NCBI RefSeq assembly: GCF_014203705.1
Contig: NZ_JACHJR010000001.1
Coordinates: 2,666,001 to 2,730,000 of the forward strand
From: Kitasatospora gansuensis
Lineage (GTDB): Bacteria > Actinomycetota > Actinomycetes > Streptomycetales > Streptomycetaceae
Length of the DNA: 64,000 nt
Direction: 5' to 3'
Shown piece after piece: positions 18,232-25,759 of the stretch. The notes under the pieces were generated by a model, which made no database searches, had not been told where the DNA came from, and saw only the letters and a list, made by a program, of their open reading frames with translations. The position numbers and the translations under genes are program-made. Every line of letters begins with the position of its first letter. Position 1 is the stretch's first letter.

Positions 18232-18993
18232 GTGAACGACGCTCTGCAACAGGCGATGGTCCGTGCCAACATGAGCGAGTCGCAGCTGGCGCGCGCCTGC
18301 GGAGTCGACCCGAAGACGGTCAGCCGGTGGCTCTCCAACCCCGCGCGCCTGCCCCACCCCCGGCACCGCGCTGCGGTCAGCCGGGCCCTCGGCGAGGAGG
18401 AGAGCGTGATCTGGCCCGCCGTGCAGCAGCTCGTGAAGTCCGGAGCGGACAGGGAGATGGTCCAGCTCTACCCGTACCGCTCGGCTGCCCCGGCGACGCT
18501 ATGGCGCCAGCTCCTCCGCCAGGCCAAGACAGAGGTGACGTTCGCGGGCTACACCAACTACTTCCTATGGCTGGAGCACGCGAACCTCGGCGACCTGCTG
18601 CGAAAGAAGGCTGCGGCCGGATGTCGGGTCCGATTCGTGCTCGGTGACCCGGCCAGCCCAGTCACGCGGCAGCGGGAGTTGGAGGAGGATGTCCCGCTCA
18701 CGCTGTCCACCCGGATTGAGGTCACCCTGTCCGAGCTCGCCAAGCTCAAGGACACCACCATCGAGGCCCGCTACGAGACCGGCCACGTCTCCCTTTCCGT
18801 CTTCCGGTTCGATCAAGACATGATCGTCACGCCGCTGCTGCCCGGTAGGATCGGCCACGATGCCCCGATGATGCACCTGCGGCGGGCCCAGGCTGACGGA
18901 GTGTTCGACCGCTTCGCGGGTCACGTTGAAGACCTGTGGGCCAAGGGGCGCGACGTGTGGACGATCCCGGAGGTGCAGCATGCCCAGGCGTGA
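18232..18993 (+). CDS. XRE-family regulator with PLD-like (DUF5919-type) C-terminal domain
   Basis: 253 residues from GTG 18232 with GGAGG upstream. The N-terminal HTH is MVRANMSESQLARACGVDPK with TVSRWLSNPARLP. Residues 85-250 (AKTEVTFAGYTNYFLWLEHA, GCRVRFVLGDPASP, FRFDQDMIVTPLL) resemble an inactive phospholipase-D-like sensor. Regulators of this build often precede NUDIX genes in Streptomyces. Here it overlaps the NUDIX gene by 14 bp and faces the chain of seven small genes, which it probably controls (inferred). Confidence 0.75.
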   Translation: MNDALQQAMVRANMSESQLARACGVDPKTVSRWLSNPARLPHPRHRAAVSRALGEEESVIWPAVQQLVKSGADREMVQLYPYRSAAPATLWRQLLRQAKTEVTFAGYTNYFLWLEHANLGDLLRKKAAAGCRVRFVLGDPASPVTRQRELEEDVPLTLSTRIEVTLSELAKLKDTTIEARYETGHVSLSVFRFDQDMIVTPLLPGRIGHDAPMMHLRRAQADGVFDRFAGHVEDLWAKGRDVWTIPEVQHAQA

Positions 18994-19447
18994 CTACGAG
19001 GACGACCCGAACGCTCCCCAGGCCAACAGCCTGGTGCCGGCCGCCAGCGTCGTCGTCGCCCGCGAGGACGGCCGGGTCCTGCTCCAGCGCCGAACCGACA
19101 ACGGCCAGTGGGCACTGCCCGGCGGGAAGATGGACTTCGGTGAGTCCATCGCGGACTGCGGGGTCCGGGAGACTCTGGAAGAGACCGGCATCGAGGTAGA
19201 GATCGTCGGGATCGTCGGCACCTACACCAATCCCGGCCACGTCTTCGCCTACGACGACGGCGAGGTCCGCCAGGAGTTCTCGATCTGCCTGCTCGGGCGC
19301 CCGCTCGGCGGCGAACTACGGGTGTCGGACGAGTCGTTCGAGGTGGCGTGGTTCACCCCGGAGGAGACCGAGGCGTTGCCCATGGTGCCGAGCATCCGTA
19401 AGCGGATCACAGACTGGCGCTTCGCTGGTGGCCCAGTAGTCCGCTGA
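18980..19447 (+). CDS. NUDIX hydrolase
   Basis: 155 residues from ATG 18980 (GGAGG 6 bp upstream). The Nudix box is complete: GKMDFGESIADCGVRETLEE then TGIEV, matching Gx5Ex7REUxEExGU. It would hydrolyse a nucleoside diphosphate linked to another moiety; the substrate cannot be told. The 14-bp overlap with the XRE regulator implies co-translation and suggests that its substrate or product may be the regulator's ligand (speculative). Confidence 0.88.
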   Translation: MPRRDYEDDPNAPQANSLVPAASVVVAREDGRVLLQRRTDNGQWALPGGKMDFGESIADCGVRETLEETGIEVEIVGIVGTYTNPGHVFAYDDGEVRQEFSICLLGRPLGGELRVSDESFEVAWFTPEETEALPMVPSIRKRITDWRFAGGPVVR

Positions 19448-19509
19448 CCTAACTCAGCCCTGCGCGCCGGTCCGTCGGGCTGTCGGTGGCCGGGCCTACG
19501 ATCGCGCAC

Positions 19510-19821
19510 GTGAGCGACACCATCGAGATCCCCGCAGACCTGATCGACCTGCACCGCCAGTGGGCCGAGACCGACCAGGCAGTCCACCAGCGGATCGCCG
19601 AGATCGAGCAGCACGAAGCCGAACACGGCCGGCCGCCCCTCCCCACCACCCCGGACGACCCCGGACGCGCGAACGACCAGCTCGCCCAGCTCCGGCAGGC
19701 CCGCAGCGATGCTGCCGCAGCGGTGCGCGCGCGGGTGGCCGAGGTGGCTGGAGACCCAGCCCGCCGCTGGGCGGTCCAGGCGGCGCTCCTCGAGGCGGCC
19801 GCCGAGCCCGTCGCGGTGTAG
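19510..19821 (+). CDS. hypothetical helical protein (103 aa)
   Basis: GTG 19510. No ribosome site; TACGAT at 19497-19502 lies 7 bp upstream, the layout of a leaderless transcript. The product is charged and helical (DLIDLHRQWAETDQAVHQRI, LAQLRQARSDAAAAVRARVA), probably a short coiled coil. Followed by a strong terminator. Unknown function. Confidence 0.6.
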   Translation: MSDTIEIPADLIDLHRQWAETDQAVHQRIAEIEQHEAEHGRPPLPTTPDDPGRANDQLAQLRQARSDAAAAVRARVAEVAGDPARRWAVQAALLEAAAEPVAV

Positions 19822-19835
19822 CCCGACACGAGGAA

Positions 19836-19869
19836 GCCGCCCCGCTCTCCTTCGGGAGGGCGGGGCGGC
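19836..19869 (+). terminator. terminator after the 103-aa gene
   Basis: GCCGCCCCGC pairs with GCGGGGCGGC around a TCCTTCGGGAG-type loop, 15 bp after the stop codon. No T-run, as is usual in these GC-rich genomes. Confidence 0.65.
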
Positions 19870-19886
19870 AGCATTTGGCGAAACGC

Positions 19887-19923
19887 TTCCATGTAGCACG
19901 CGCTACGTGTAGCGTGCACTACA
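19887..19923 (+). promoter_or_regulatory. leaderless promoter overlaid by a 32-bp dyad operator
   Basis: TTCCAT (19887-19892), 17-bp spacer and TAGCGT (19910-19915) end 7 bp before ATG 19923. The same stretch, 19892-19923, is a dyad: outer TGTAG...CTACA and an inner perfect palindrome CGCTACGTGTAGCG. A repressor bound here would cover the -10 and the start codon. Which regulator binds is unknown; the encoded HTH-like protein (autorepression) and the GntR protein next door are candidates. Confidence 0.55.
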
Positions 19924-20483
19924 TGACGGATGCGACAGCACGCCAGCAGGCAGAGCAAGCCCTCCGCACATGGGCCCAGCGCCGGGACCAGATCGAAGCC
20001 GACCGCGACCCCCTCATCACCGCCGCCACCGCGGCCGGGGTCGACAAGATGACGATCCACCAGATCACCCGCGTCGCCCGCACCACCACCGACCGCATCC
20101 TCGACGCGGCAGCGGCCAGCAGCCTCCGCACCAGCGAGATCACCACCCTGACCAAGAAGGGCATCGCGCCGACCACACGGCCGGACCGCATCCTCCCCCT
20201 GCCCGAAGGTGCGGCCGAACTCCTCGCCAAGTACTCGAACGCGGACGCCGGACACCTCTTCCCGAAGCGGCCCCGCCCGAAGGCCCTGGCGCCCGCTCCC
20301 GTCATGCCCCGGCCCGAACCGCACGTGATCCAGGAGAGTGGGGAGGCACGACGTCGCCGGCGCGACACCCCCATCGAGGCCGCACCCGTCAGCCCCGCCG
20401 ACCTCCAGGCCTGGCAGGTCGACACCGCCAAGTACCTCCAGGCGATTCGGCCCGAGCCCGACGAGAGCCAGTCTCAGGCATGA
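19923..20483 (+). CDS. putative HTH DNA-binding protein (186 aa)
   Basis: ATG 19923, apparently leaderless. The N-terminal 65 residues (LRTWAQRRDQIEADRDPLIT, AAGVDKMTIHQITRVARTTT then DRIL) look like an HTH that scans as a resolvase-type or MerR-like helix pair. The second half is proline-rich and basic (KRPRPKALAPAPVMPRPEP, EARRRRRDT). Family not recognised. Its promoter operator suggests tight or auto-regulation. Followed by a GC hairpin at about 20488-20525. Confidence 0.65.
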   Translation: MTDATARQQAEQALRTWAQRRDQIEADRDPLITAATAAGVDKMTIHQITRVARTTTDRILDAAAASSLRTSEITTLTKKGIAPTTRPDRILPLPEGAAELLAKYSNADAGHLFPKRPRPKALAPAPVMPRPEPHVIQESGEARRRRRDTPIEAAPVSPADLQAWQVDTAKYLQAIRPEPDESQSQA

Positions 20484-20617
20484 CGAATCCTCCCCGTCCC
20501 TTCCGTAGGAGGGGCGGGGCGGTGGCGTTCAGCGGCCGAGCGCGGCGACCAGGCTGACCGGCGGTGCGGGTCGGCCGTATGGTTCCTCCCAGGGAGATCG
20601 CCCGAGCTGGAGGAACC

Positions 20618-21361
20618 GTGCCCGAGGAGCCGTTGCACCGTCAGATCGCCGACGACCTGCGGCAGCGCATCCTCGGCGGCGAGCTCCAAGCAGGCGACCC
20701 GGTGCCGAGCGAGAACGCGCTGATGGCTGAGTACGGAGTGGCCCAGGGCACCGCACGGAAGGCGCTCGGTGCGCTGGTAGCCGAGGGCCTGACCGAGGCC
20801 CGGCGCGGCTCCGGCACCCGAGTGCGGGGCTTCCGTCCGATCCTGCGCCGCGGCTCGCGCCGCCTCGACCGGTCCGTCTGGGGCGAGGGCCGATCGGTGT
20901 GGGAGGTCGACCTGGACGGCCGGCCACTGGAGGTGGACCGGCTGACGGTCCAGGAGCAACCGTGCCCGGAGCGCCTGGCCGGCGCGCTTGGCATCGCGAT
21001 CGGGGATCCGGTGTGGGTGCGGGACCGGCGGTACCTGGTGGAGGGCGAGCCGGTGATGCTGGCGGCCTCGTACCACCCGGCGTCGATCGTGGCGGGGTCG
21101 GCGATCACCCGGGAGGACACCGGCCCGGGCGGGGCGCCCGCGAGGTTGGCGGAGTTGGGGTTCGCGGCGGTGCACTACCGCGAGCAGGCACGCACCCGGA
21201 TGCCGCTCCCCGGGGAGGCTGCCGCGCTGGAGCTCGGCGCGGGCACTCCGGTGATGCTGGTCGTGCGGTACGGGTGGGCCGAGGGCGGGGTGCCGGTGGA
21301 GGTCACCGAGATGACGGCTGACGGCTCCCGGTACCTGATGGAGTGGGAGTTCCCGGCGTGA
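20618..21361 (+). CDS. GntR-family (HutC/UTRA) transcriptional regulator
   Basis: 247 residues from GTG 20618 (GGAGG 5 bp upstream). The N-terminal winged helix reads PLHRQIADDLRQRILGGELQ, VPSENALMAEYGVAQGTARK; the UTRA domain follows, with MLAASYHPASIVAGS, RTRMPLPGEAAALELG and PVMLVVRYGWAEGGVPVEV. Similar to the KorSA-type repressors of actinobacterial mobile elements. Likely targets are the nearby operators at 21399-21435 or 19892-19923 (inferred). Ligand unknown. Confidence 0.88.
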   Translation: MPEEPLHRQIADDLRQRILGGELQAGDPVPSENALMAEYGVAQGTARKALGALVAEGLTEARRGSGTRVRGFRPILRRGSRRLDRSVWGEGRSVWEVDLDGRPLEVDRLTVQEQPCPERLAGALGIAIGDPVWVRDRRYLVEGEPVMLAASYHPASIVAGSAITREDTGPGGAPARLAELGFAAVHYREQARTRMPLPGEAAALELGAGTPVMLVVRYGWAEGGVPVEVTEMTADGSRYLMEWEFPA

Positions 21362-21393
21362 CTCAAGGTGCCTGACGGACAGTCACCCAACCG

Positions 21394-21435
21394 TTGACTT
21401 CTGTATAGAACTCGCCGGATAGTTCTTTACAGAAC
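21394..21435 (+). promoter_or_regulatory. promoter with two near-identical 13-bp operator palindromes
   Basis: TTGACT (21394-21399), 18 bp, GATAGT (21418-21423) form a good sigma-70-type promoter reading toward the gene at 21572. TTCTGTATAGAAC (21399-21411) and TTCTTTACAGAAC (21423-21435) are matching palindromes, consensus TTCTNTANAGAAC, centred 24 bp apart. One lies between the boxes, the other just after the -10. The GntR gene ends 33 bp upstream and is the obvious candidate binder. Confidence 0.65.
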
Positions 21436-21571
21436 CCCGGGAGTTGAGGGGTTCCTCCCCGCCCCGGCCGACCTGCTGGCGAGCCGTACGACCGGGACGG
21501 GTTCCGCAACACAGCACGGCCCCAGGCGCCAACAGGCGCACGGGTTCCGCACGTTGTGAGGAGAACCCAGT

Positions 21572-22105
21572 ATGACCACCGCACCCCAGCGCCCGCCAGG
21601 GCCCATGGCACCCGACACCGCCGCGCTCCGAAACCCGGACCTGCTGCTGACGGACAGCCAGTTCGCCAGCGTGGTGAACACCATCCTGGACAACAACCCC
21701 AGCATGACCACCGACATGGCCAAGAGGATCGCCGTCGAGGGCATCCGCTTCGTCGTCACGGGAGCCCTCCGGCCCGAACTCGCCATGGCGCCCAGCCGCA
21801 TCGTGGACGAGGGATGGCACGCCCTGATCATGCACACCACGCTGTACGCCGACCTGTGCGAGCGGTTCGGCCAGTTCGTCCACCACGCCCCCGGCTTCGA
21901 CCCGGATCACTTCGACCCGGACATCCTGGAGAACACCCAGCGGGCCATCCAGGGTGTCGGATTCGAGGTCGACGCCGACCTGTGGCGGGCCCCGGACGAC
22001 AACTCCCTGGTGAGCGTCGCCGCCAACTGTCAGCACGCACCGAACTGCTCGACCATCAAGCCCACCAAGCCGGGCGAAAAGCCGTGCCACAAGCCCAGTA
22101 AGTAA
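21572..22105 (+). CDS. conserved hypothetical protein with DEGWHxxxxHT motif (177 aa)
   Basis: ATG 21572, preceded by GAGGAG. The core SRIVDEGWHALIMHTTLYAD followed by LCERFGQFVHHAPGFDPDHF is a pattern found in actinobacterial proteins sometimes labelled glycine-rich-domain-like; the conserved His/Asp/Glu might bind metal. The tail has four cysteines/histidines (ANCQHAPNCST, KPCHKPSK). Function unknown. It lies 137 bp downstream of the double-operator promoter. Confidence 0.6.
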   Translation: MTTAPQRPPGPMAPDTAALRNPDLLLTDSQFASVVNTILDNNPSMTTDMAKRIAVEGIRFVVTGALRPELAMAPSRIVDEGWHALIMHTTLYADLCERFGQFVHHAPGFDPDHFDPDILENTQRAIQGVGFEVDADLWRAPDDNSLVSVAANCQHAPNCSTIKPTKPGEKPCHKPSK

Positions 22106-22113
22106 CCCGCCAA

Positions 22114-22149
22114 GCGCCCCCGCCTCCGCGCACGCCAGAGGCGGGGCGC
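22114..22149 (+). terminator. terminator after the 177-aa gene
   Basis: GCGCCCCCGCCTC (22114-22126) pairs with GAGGCGGGGCGC (22138-22149) with one bulged base, 8 bp after the stop. Confidence 0.6.
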
Positions 22150-22181
22150 GTACCCTGCTGCCATCGACAGGAGGTGTCCTC

Positions 22182-22334
22182 ATGGAGTGGATCAACCCGA
22201 AGTACGCCGAGCTGGTAGCCGACTACCGGATGCCGATAGACCCCGACATGACACCGATCAGCCCGATGGCCCGGCCCGACGGTGAACCCGTGGCACCGGT
22301 GCGGGGGTTCATCATGGAGCCCCTGGCCGACTGA
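22182..22334 (+). CDS. hypothetical small protein (50 aa)
   Basis: ATG 22182 with ACAGGAGG 6-7 bp upstream; stop at 22332-22334, then a strong terminator. Sequence starts MEWINPKYAELVADYRMPID and ends RGFIMEPLAD; methionine- and proline-rich. Good ribosome site plus terminator argue that it is real. Unknown function. Confidence 0.55.
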   Translation: MEWINPKYAELVADYRMPIDPDMTPISPMARPDGEPVAPVRGFIMEPLAD

Positions 22335-22347
22335 AAGCCAACCGCAA

Positions 22348-22390
22348 ACACCGCCCCCTGCACCGGCCGAAGCCGGGCAGGGGGCGGTGT
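22348..22390. terminator. bidirectional terminator between early and late regions
   Basis: ACACCGCCCCCTGC (22348-22361) pairs perfectly over 14 bp with 22377-22390. It serves the plus-strand 50-aa gene and the minus-strand late operon, whose last gene ends at 22395. Confidence 0.8.
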
Positions 22391-22394
22391 TCGT

Positions 22395-22691
22395 TCAGCG
22401 GCCGAGCGTGCCGTACGCAGCAACCCCCAGCGCCGCCAGACTCACCACAGCACCCAGCGTCGGCAACGGCCAGCGGGCGCCCTTGAGGGTGTCGACTTCC
22501 TTCCGCAGTAACGCGATCTCGTCAGCCGTCCGCTTGTCCAGCTCGGCCACCTTCGCGTCCGTCTGGTCAGCACGCTGGAGGAGTAGGTTCAACTGGCCAT
22601 CGGTTCGGGCGAAACCCACGTCCACACTCCTCCGGAGCTCCGCGAGCTCCAGCGCTACCGAGATGCCAGCGTCGCCAGCCTGGGCCGTCAC
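22395..22691 (-). CDS. coiled-coil protein with C-terminal membrane anchor (lysis accessory, XhlA-like)
   Basis: 98 residues from GTG 22691, overlapping the holin-like gene by 4 bp. Residues 8-70 are a charged coiled coil (ELAELRRSVDVGFARTDGQL, VAELDKRTADEIALLRKEVD). The end (LPTLGAVVSLAALGVAAYGT) is one membrane helix. This layout matches XhlA-type proteins that assist phage lysis. Last gene of the late operon. Confidence 0.7.
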   Translation of the reverse strand: MTAQAGDAGISVALELAELRRSVDVGFARTDGQLNLLLQRADQTDAKVAELDKRTADEIALLRKEVDTLKGARWPLPTLGAVVSLAALGVAAYGTLGR

Positions 22692-22939
22692 TCGTTCGTC
22701 GCCCGCCGGTACGCGGCGGCGTCCGGATCGGCAGCGGCCCGGAGCCAGGCTGGCAGCCGCCGGTTGACCGCCGGGTTGGCCATGACCCGGGTTACGACCG
22801 TGGCGACCGTGACTGCGGTGGCCAGGCCGGGCAGAGTTGCCGGAAGGTCGCCGGCGTTGACCAGCAGCGGGATCGCCGCGAGCAGGCCGAGCACGGTCTG
22901 GACGGTGGTGCGGATGGTCCGGCGCGTGGCGTCGGTCAT
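22688..22939 (-). CDS. putative holin (83 aa)
   Basis: ATG 22939. Two hydrophobic segments (TTVQTVLGLLAAIPLLVNAG and LPGLATAVTVATVVTRVMAN) and a charged C-terminus, the usual layout of small actinophage holins. Directly downstream of the endolysin gene (27 bp). It would open the membrane at the time of lysis. Confidence 0.75.
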   Translation of the reverse strand: MTDATRRTIRTTVQTVLGLLAAIPLLVNAGDLPATLPGLATAVTVATVVTRVMANPAVNRRLPAWLRAAADPDAAAYRRATNE

Positions 22940-22966
22940 GGTGATCTCCGATCAGGTGATGGTCGG

Positions 22967-23764
22967 TCAGTTGGTGACGGGGGCGGTCCAGGCAGCGGCC
23001 CAGGTGACCGGGCCGACGATTCCGTCGACCGGCTGGAGGCTCTTCTCGGCCTGGAAGCGGCGGGCCACCTCGGCCGAGGCCGGGCCGAACCAGCCGTCCA
23101 CGTCGATCTGCCAGCCGCGGTCGCGCATCCGCTGCTGCCAGATCCGGGCGGCCTCGTGGTGGGTGGTGGCGCGCAGGTACACCCCAGGCCAGTCCGGGCC
23201 GGACGGTGGCGGAGTCGGCGTGGGCGCCGGGGCCGGCGCGGTGCTGCCCGGCCGCGGGGCACCCGCCTGGACCCAGGCGTAGAGCGGGCCGCCGGGGCAG
23301 CTGGTGGCGTAGCCGTCCCGGTGGCCCTTGATCTCCGGGCCCGCGCCGCCGTCGCGCTGGAGCCACTCGACCGCGTCGCGCAGGCCGTGCAGCATCGCCT
23401 CGGTGGGCTCGGTCAGGCCGGAGTCGCCGACCATTGCGCAGACCGCGTAGTGGGCTGCGTTGAGTGAACTGCCGCCGTTCGCACCGTTCTTGACGTGGGC
23501 GCCGCGGCCCTCGAAGACGACCGAGTGCGGGCACACCACGGCGGTGTACGCGATCGAGATCCAGCCCTCGTTCCGGTCAGCCATGTGGCTGGCCTCGATC
23601 GCGTTGACCCGTCCGGCGCACCGGTGATGCTGGTCCGGCCCGGCGAGGTCGGCCGGGACGGCGGTGCCCTCGTAATGGATCTTCACGCCGCGGGTGACGT
23701 CGATCCTGGTGAACGGCGCCTTCGGCTGCGGGGCGCCCCGATCGGCGCGGCTGACGAACTGCAT
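22967..23764 (-). CDS. endolysin: N-acetylmuramoyl-L-alanine amidase with peptidoglycan-binding domain
   Basis: 265 residues from ATG 23764 (AAGGAG upstream). Residues 20-155 are an Amidase_2/PGRP domain: KIHYEGTAVP, NEGWISIAYTAVVCPHSVVF (first zinc-ligand region, with HH at DQHHRC), and KGHRDGYATSCPGGPLYAWV (second His and Cys ligands). A proline linker leads to a PG_binding_1 domain (WQQRMRDRGWQIDVDGWFGP). It cuts the amide bond between MurNAc and the stem peptide. There is no signal peptide, so export depends on the holin. Confidence 0.92.
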   Translation of the reverse strand: MQFVSRADRGAPQPKAPFTRIDVTRGVKIHYEGTAVPADLAGPDQHHRCAGRVNAIEASHMADRNEGWISIAYTAVVCPHSVVFEGRGAHVKNGANGGSSLNAAHYAVCAMVGDSGLTEPTEAMLHGLRDAVEWLQRDGGAGPEIKGHRDGYATSCPGGPLYAWVQAGAPRPGSTAPAPAPTPTPPPSGPDWPGVYLRATTHHEAARIWQQRMRDRGWQIDVDGWFGPASAEVARRFQAEKSLQPVDGIVGPVTWAAAWTAPVTN

Positions 23765-23783
23765 GACTCTCCTTGGACATGGG

Positions 23784-23812
23784 AAAGCCCCCGGCCAAGG
23801 CGGCACGGGGGC
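23784..23812 (-). promoter_or_regulatory. hairpin leader in front of the endolysin gene
   Basis: On the minus strand GCCCCC and GGGGGC (23807-23812 and 23787-23792) form a stem followed by TTT, then CCCATGTCCAAGGAG and the endolysin ATG. The same arrangement and nearly the same sequence precede the major tail gene (32422-32445). Looks like a terminator or a 5' processing/stability element. Confidence 0.55.
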
Positions 23813-23827
23813 AGGGGTGGGTGGGAC

Positions 23828-24208
23828 TCAGGCGAGGGTGACGTCGGCTGCGGTGAGGTCCACGCTGAAGTCCGTGTAATGGCGCAGGATGACCTGGTGC
23901 CCGGCGGTGGCCAACGGCTGGGCGATGTCGGTGGCGGTGCGGATCCCGCCGGTGTACTCGCCGGTGCGGGCCGGCCAGCCGGGGATGTCCTCCTGGGAGG
24001 TGATCGCGTAGACGACCCACTCGGTGGAGGCGGCGGTCGGCCGGGCTACGGCCATCAGCCACAGTTCGCCGTACGCCACGTCCTGGCCCCACTGGGGTGT
24101 GCTGGCCTGGCCGGCGAGGCCGGTACGGAACTGTTCGCGCGCATAGGCATCCAGGGCTGCGGTGAACGCCACCGGATCCAGGCTGCCGAGGGTGTTGACG
24201 AGGCGCAT
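23828..24208 (-). CDS. hypothetical phage tail-region protein (126 aa)
   Basis: ATG 24208. Starts MRLVNTLGSLDPVAFTAALD, with WVVYAITSQEDIPGWPARTG. No recognisable domain. Lies between tail-tip genes and lysis genes on the late strand, 10 bp after the preceding gene, so probably a minor tail or receptor-related protein. Confidence 0.6.
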   Translation of the reverse strand: MRLVNTLGSLDPVAFTAALDAYAREQFRTGLAGQASTPQWGQDVAYGELWLMAVARPTAASTEWVVYAITSQEDIPGWPARTGEYTGGIRTATDIAQPLATAGHQVILRHYTDFSVDLTAADVTLA

Positions 24209-24218
24209 GGTGGTCTCC

Positions 24219-24680
24219 TCAGGGGATGCTGCGGATGAGTCGGGTCTGGGCGGCGACGGCTCCGGCGCCGCCGGTGCGCTGTGCTTCGACGCTGAGCTGG
24301 TACTGGTCGCCGATGGCGACGCCGGGCAGCGGGCCGGTGTAGTCGAAGGTGGTGCCGGCCGCGACGGCCGGGCCCCACTGGGTTCCGTTGACCATCACGC
24401 GGACGGTGCCGGTGGTGCCGCCGACGGACACGGTGGTGGTCAAGGCGAGGCGAACTGCCGTGCCCCATAGGACATTGCTGCTGGTGGCGATGGCGGTGTA
24501 CCCGGCGGCGGTGGTCTGTGGCCACCGGGCTGGGTCGGCGTCCAGCGGCGGCAGGAGCGCGTCTGCGGCGGAGAGGTCGACTCTCTGGGCGCGGAGCTCG
24601 GCGACCTGCCGCTGCAGGGTGGCGAGGTCGCGCGCCAAGTCGGCGGGCTCGCGTGGCAGTTGGTCCAGGCGTCGGGTCAT
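24219..24680 (-). CDS. hypothetical minor tail protein (153 aa)
   Basis: ATG 24680 overlaps the upstream stop by 4 bp. N-terminus is helical (LARDLATLQRQVAELRAQRV), the rest is beta-rich with small residues (LALTTTVSVGGTTGTVRVMV, GDQYQLSVEAQRTGG), suggesting a trimeric coiled-coil stem with a beta domain. Function inferred from position. Confidence 0.6.
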   Translation of the reverse strand: MTRRLDQLPREPADLARDLATLQRQVAELRAQRVDLSAADALLPPLDADPARWPQTTAAGYTAIATSSNVLWGTAVRLALTTTVSVGGTTGTVRVMVNGTQWGPAVAAGTTFDYTGPLPGVAIGDQYQLSVEAQRTGGAGAVAAQTRLIRSIP

Positions 24681-25759
24681 TCGTCCTCCAGGAGGGTGGG
24701 CACGAGGCTGTCCGCCGTGGTGTCGAGGGCCCAGGCGTAGGCGCGGGCGGTGACCGCGGTCCCGGCCGGGTGCCGGGGAGAGGAGGCGATCTGGATGCCG
24801 ATGCTGTCGCCGAGCCCCCACTCTGAGCCGAGCCGTGGCGCCCGGGATGCTGTCGCCTGAAGTGCCCACGCCCGGGCGCCCGTTGCGGACAGGGCGAGTG
24901 CCTGGGCGGCGTGGCGGTCCAGCTGGCCGGTGTCGGTGATGCCGGCCGCCGGTGTGAACCGGTCCTCCCAGAGCGGCCAGCCCGCGGCGATCGCCTCGGC
25001 GGCGGTGTGTACCGCGCTGGTGGCCCGGGTGCCGTCGGCCTGTGCGCCGCGGGCGATGGTCCGGGTGGCGCCCTTGCCGCGCTCGTACGACTCGCTGACC
25101 ACGTACGAGGAGAGACAGCCCGGCATGTCGAAGATCGCGGCGGGTCGGTCGGTCACCACCCCGAGGGTTGGGCGGATGCGCAGGATCAGCTGGAAGCGGG
25201 TCTGCGCGGCGTCCGCCCAGGCGACGTCGATGGTCCACTCGGGGGCGCCGGCCATCGCGGCGACCTCCTGCAGGCCGGAGGAGACGGTGCGGTCGGCGGA
25301 GTCGGCCATGGTGTAGTCGATCACCGTGCCGCTGGCGGCGGTGTCGAGCACTAACGGTGGCCCGGACGTGAGCACCGCGGTCGCCAGGTCGGCCATGACC
25401 GTCGTCATATCGGTGGCGGTGGCGGTGTAGTCGCCGGGGTAGCGGCGGTCCAGGTACGCCTCGGCGGTTGCGGCGGTGAGGTCCAGCGTGGGGCTGCTGC
25501 CGCCCTCGCGGCGCAGGGTGAGCCCGCCCCAGAGGGGGAGGCCGGTCGCCGTGTCGACCGCGACCAGCATGGTGCGGCCCTGGTCTGTCGCCGCCTCCCA
25601 CCCGGCGGGTGCCCCGTCGAGTGCGAGGCTGAACGACGTGGACGTCGGGGCGCCCATCCGCCGCGACAGCACCTGCTGCGGGCGCAGGGACCGCAGCTCC
25701 TCCGCGATCCGCCCGGTCCGCAAGTCGCAGCCGTACCACGCCAGTTCGACCGGTGCCAT
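24677..25759 (-). CDS. minor tail protein (Siphovirus Gp37-like)
   Basis: 360 residues from ATG 25759 (the ORF extends further but is antisense upstream). Starts MAPVELAWYGCDLRTGRIAE, the opening of Streptomyces phage proteins related to ReqiPepy6 Gp37. Features TSFSLALDGAPAGWEAATDQ, VSESYERGKGATRTIARG and SEWGLGDSIGIQI. Likely a tail-tip hub component. Start overlaps the previous stop by one base. Confidence 0.75.
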   Translation of the reverse strand: MAPVELAWYGCDLRTGRIAEELRSLRPQQVLSRRMGAPTSTSFSLALDGAPAGWEAATDQGRTMLVAVDTATGLPLWGGLTLRREGGSSPTLDLTAATAEAYLDRRYPGDYTATATDMTTVMADLATAVLTSGPPLVLDTAASGTVIDYTMADSADRTVSSGLQEVAAMAGAPEWTIDVAWADAAQTRFQLILRIRPTLGVVTDRPAAIFDMPGCLSSYVVSESYERGKGATRTIARGAQADGTRATSAVHTAAEAIAAGWPLWEDRFTPAAGITDTGQLDRHAAQALALSATGARAWALQATASRAPRLGSEWGLGDSIGIQIASSPRHPAGTAVTARAYAWALDTTADSLVPTLLEDE

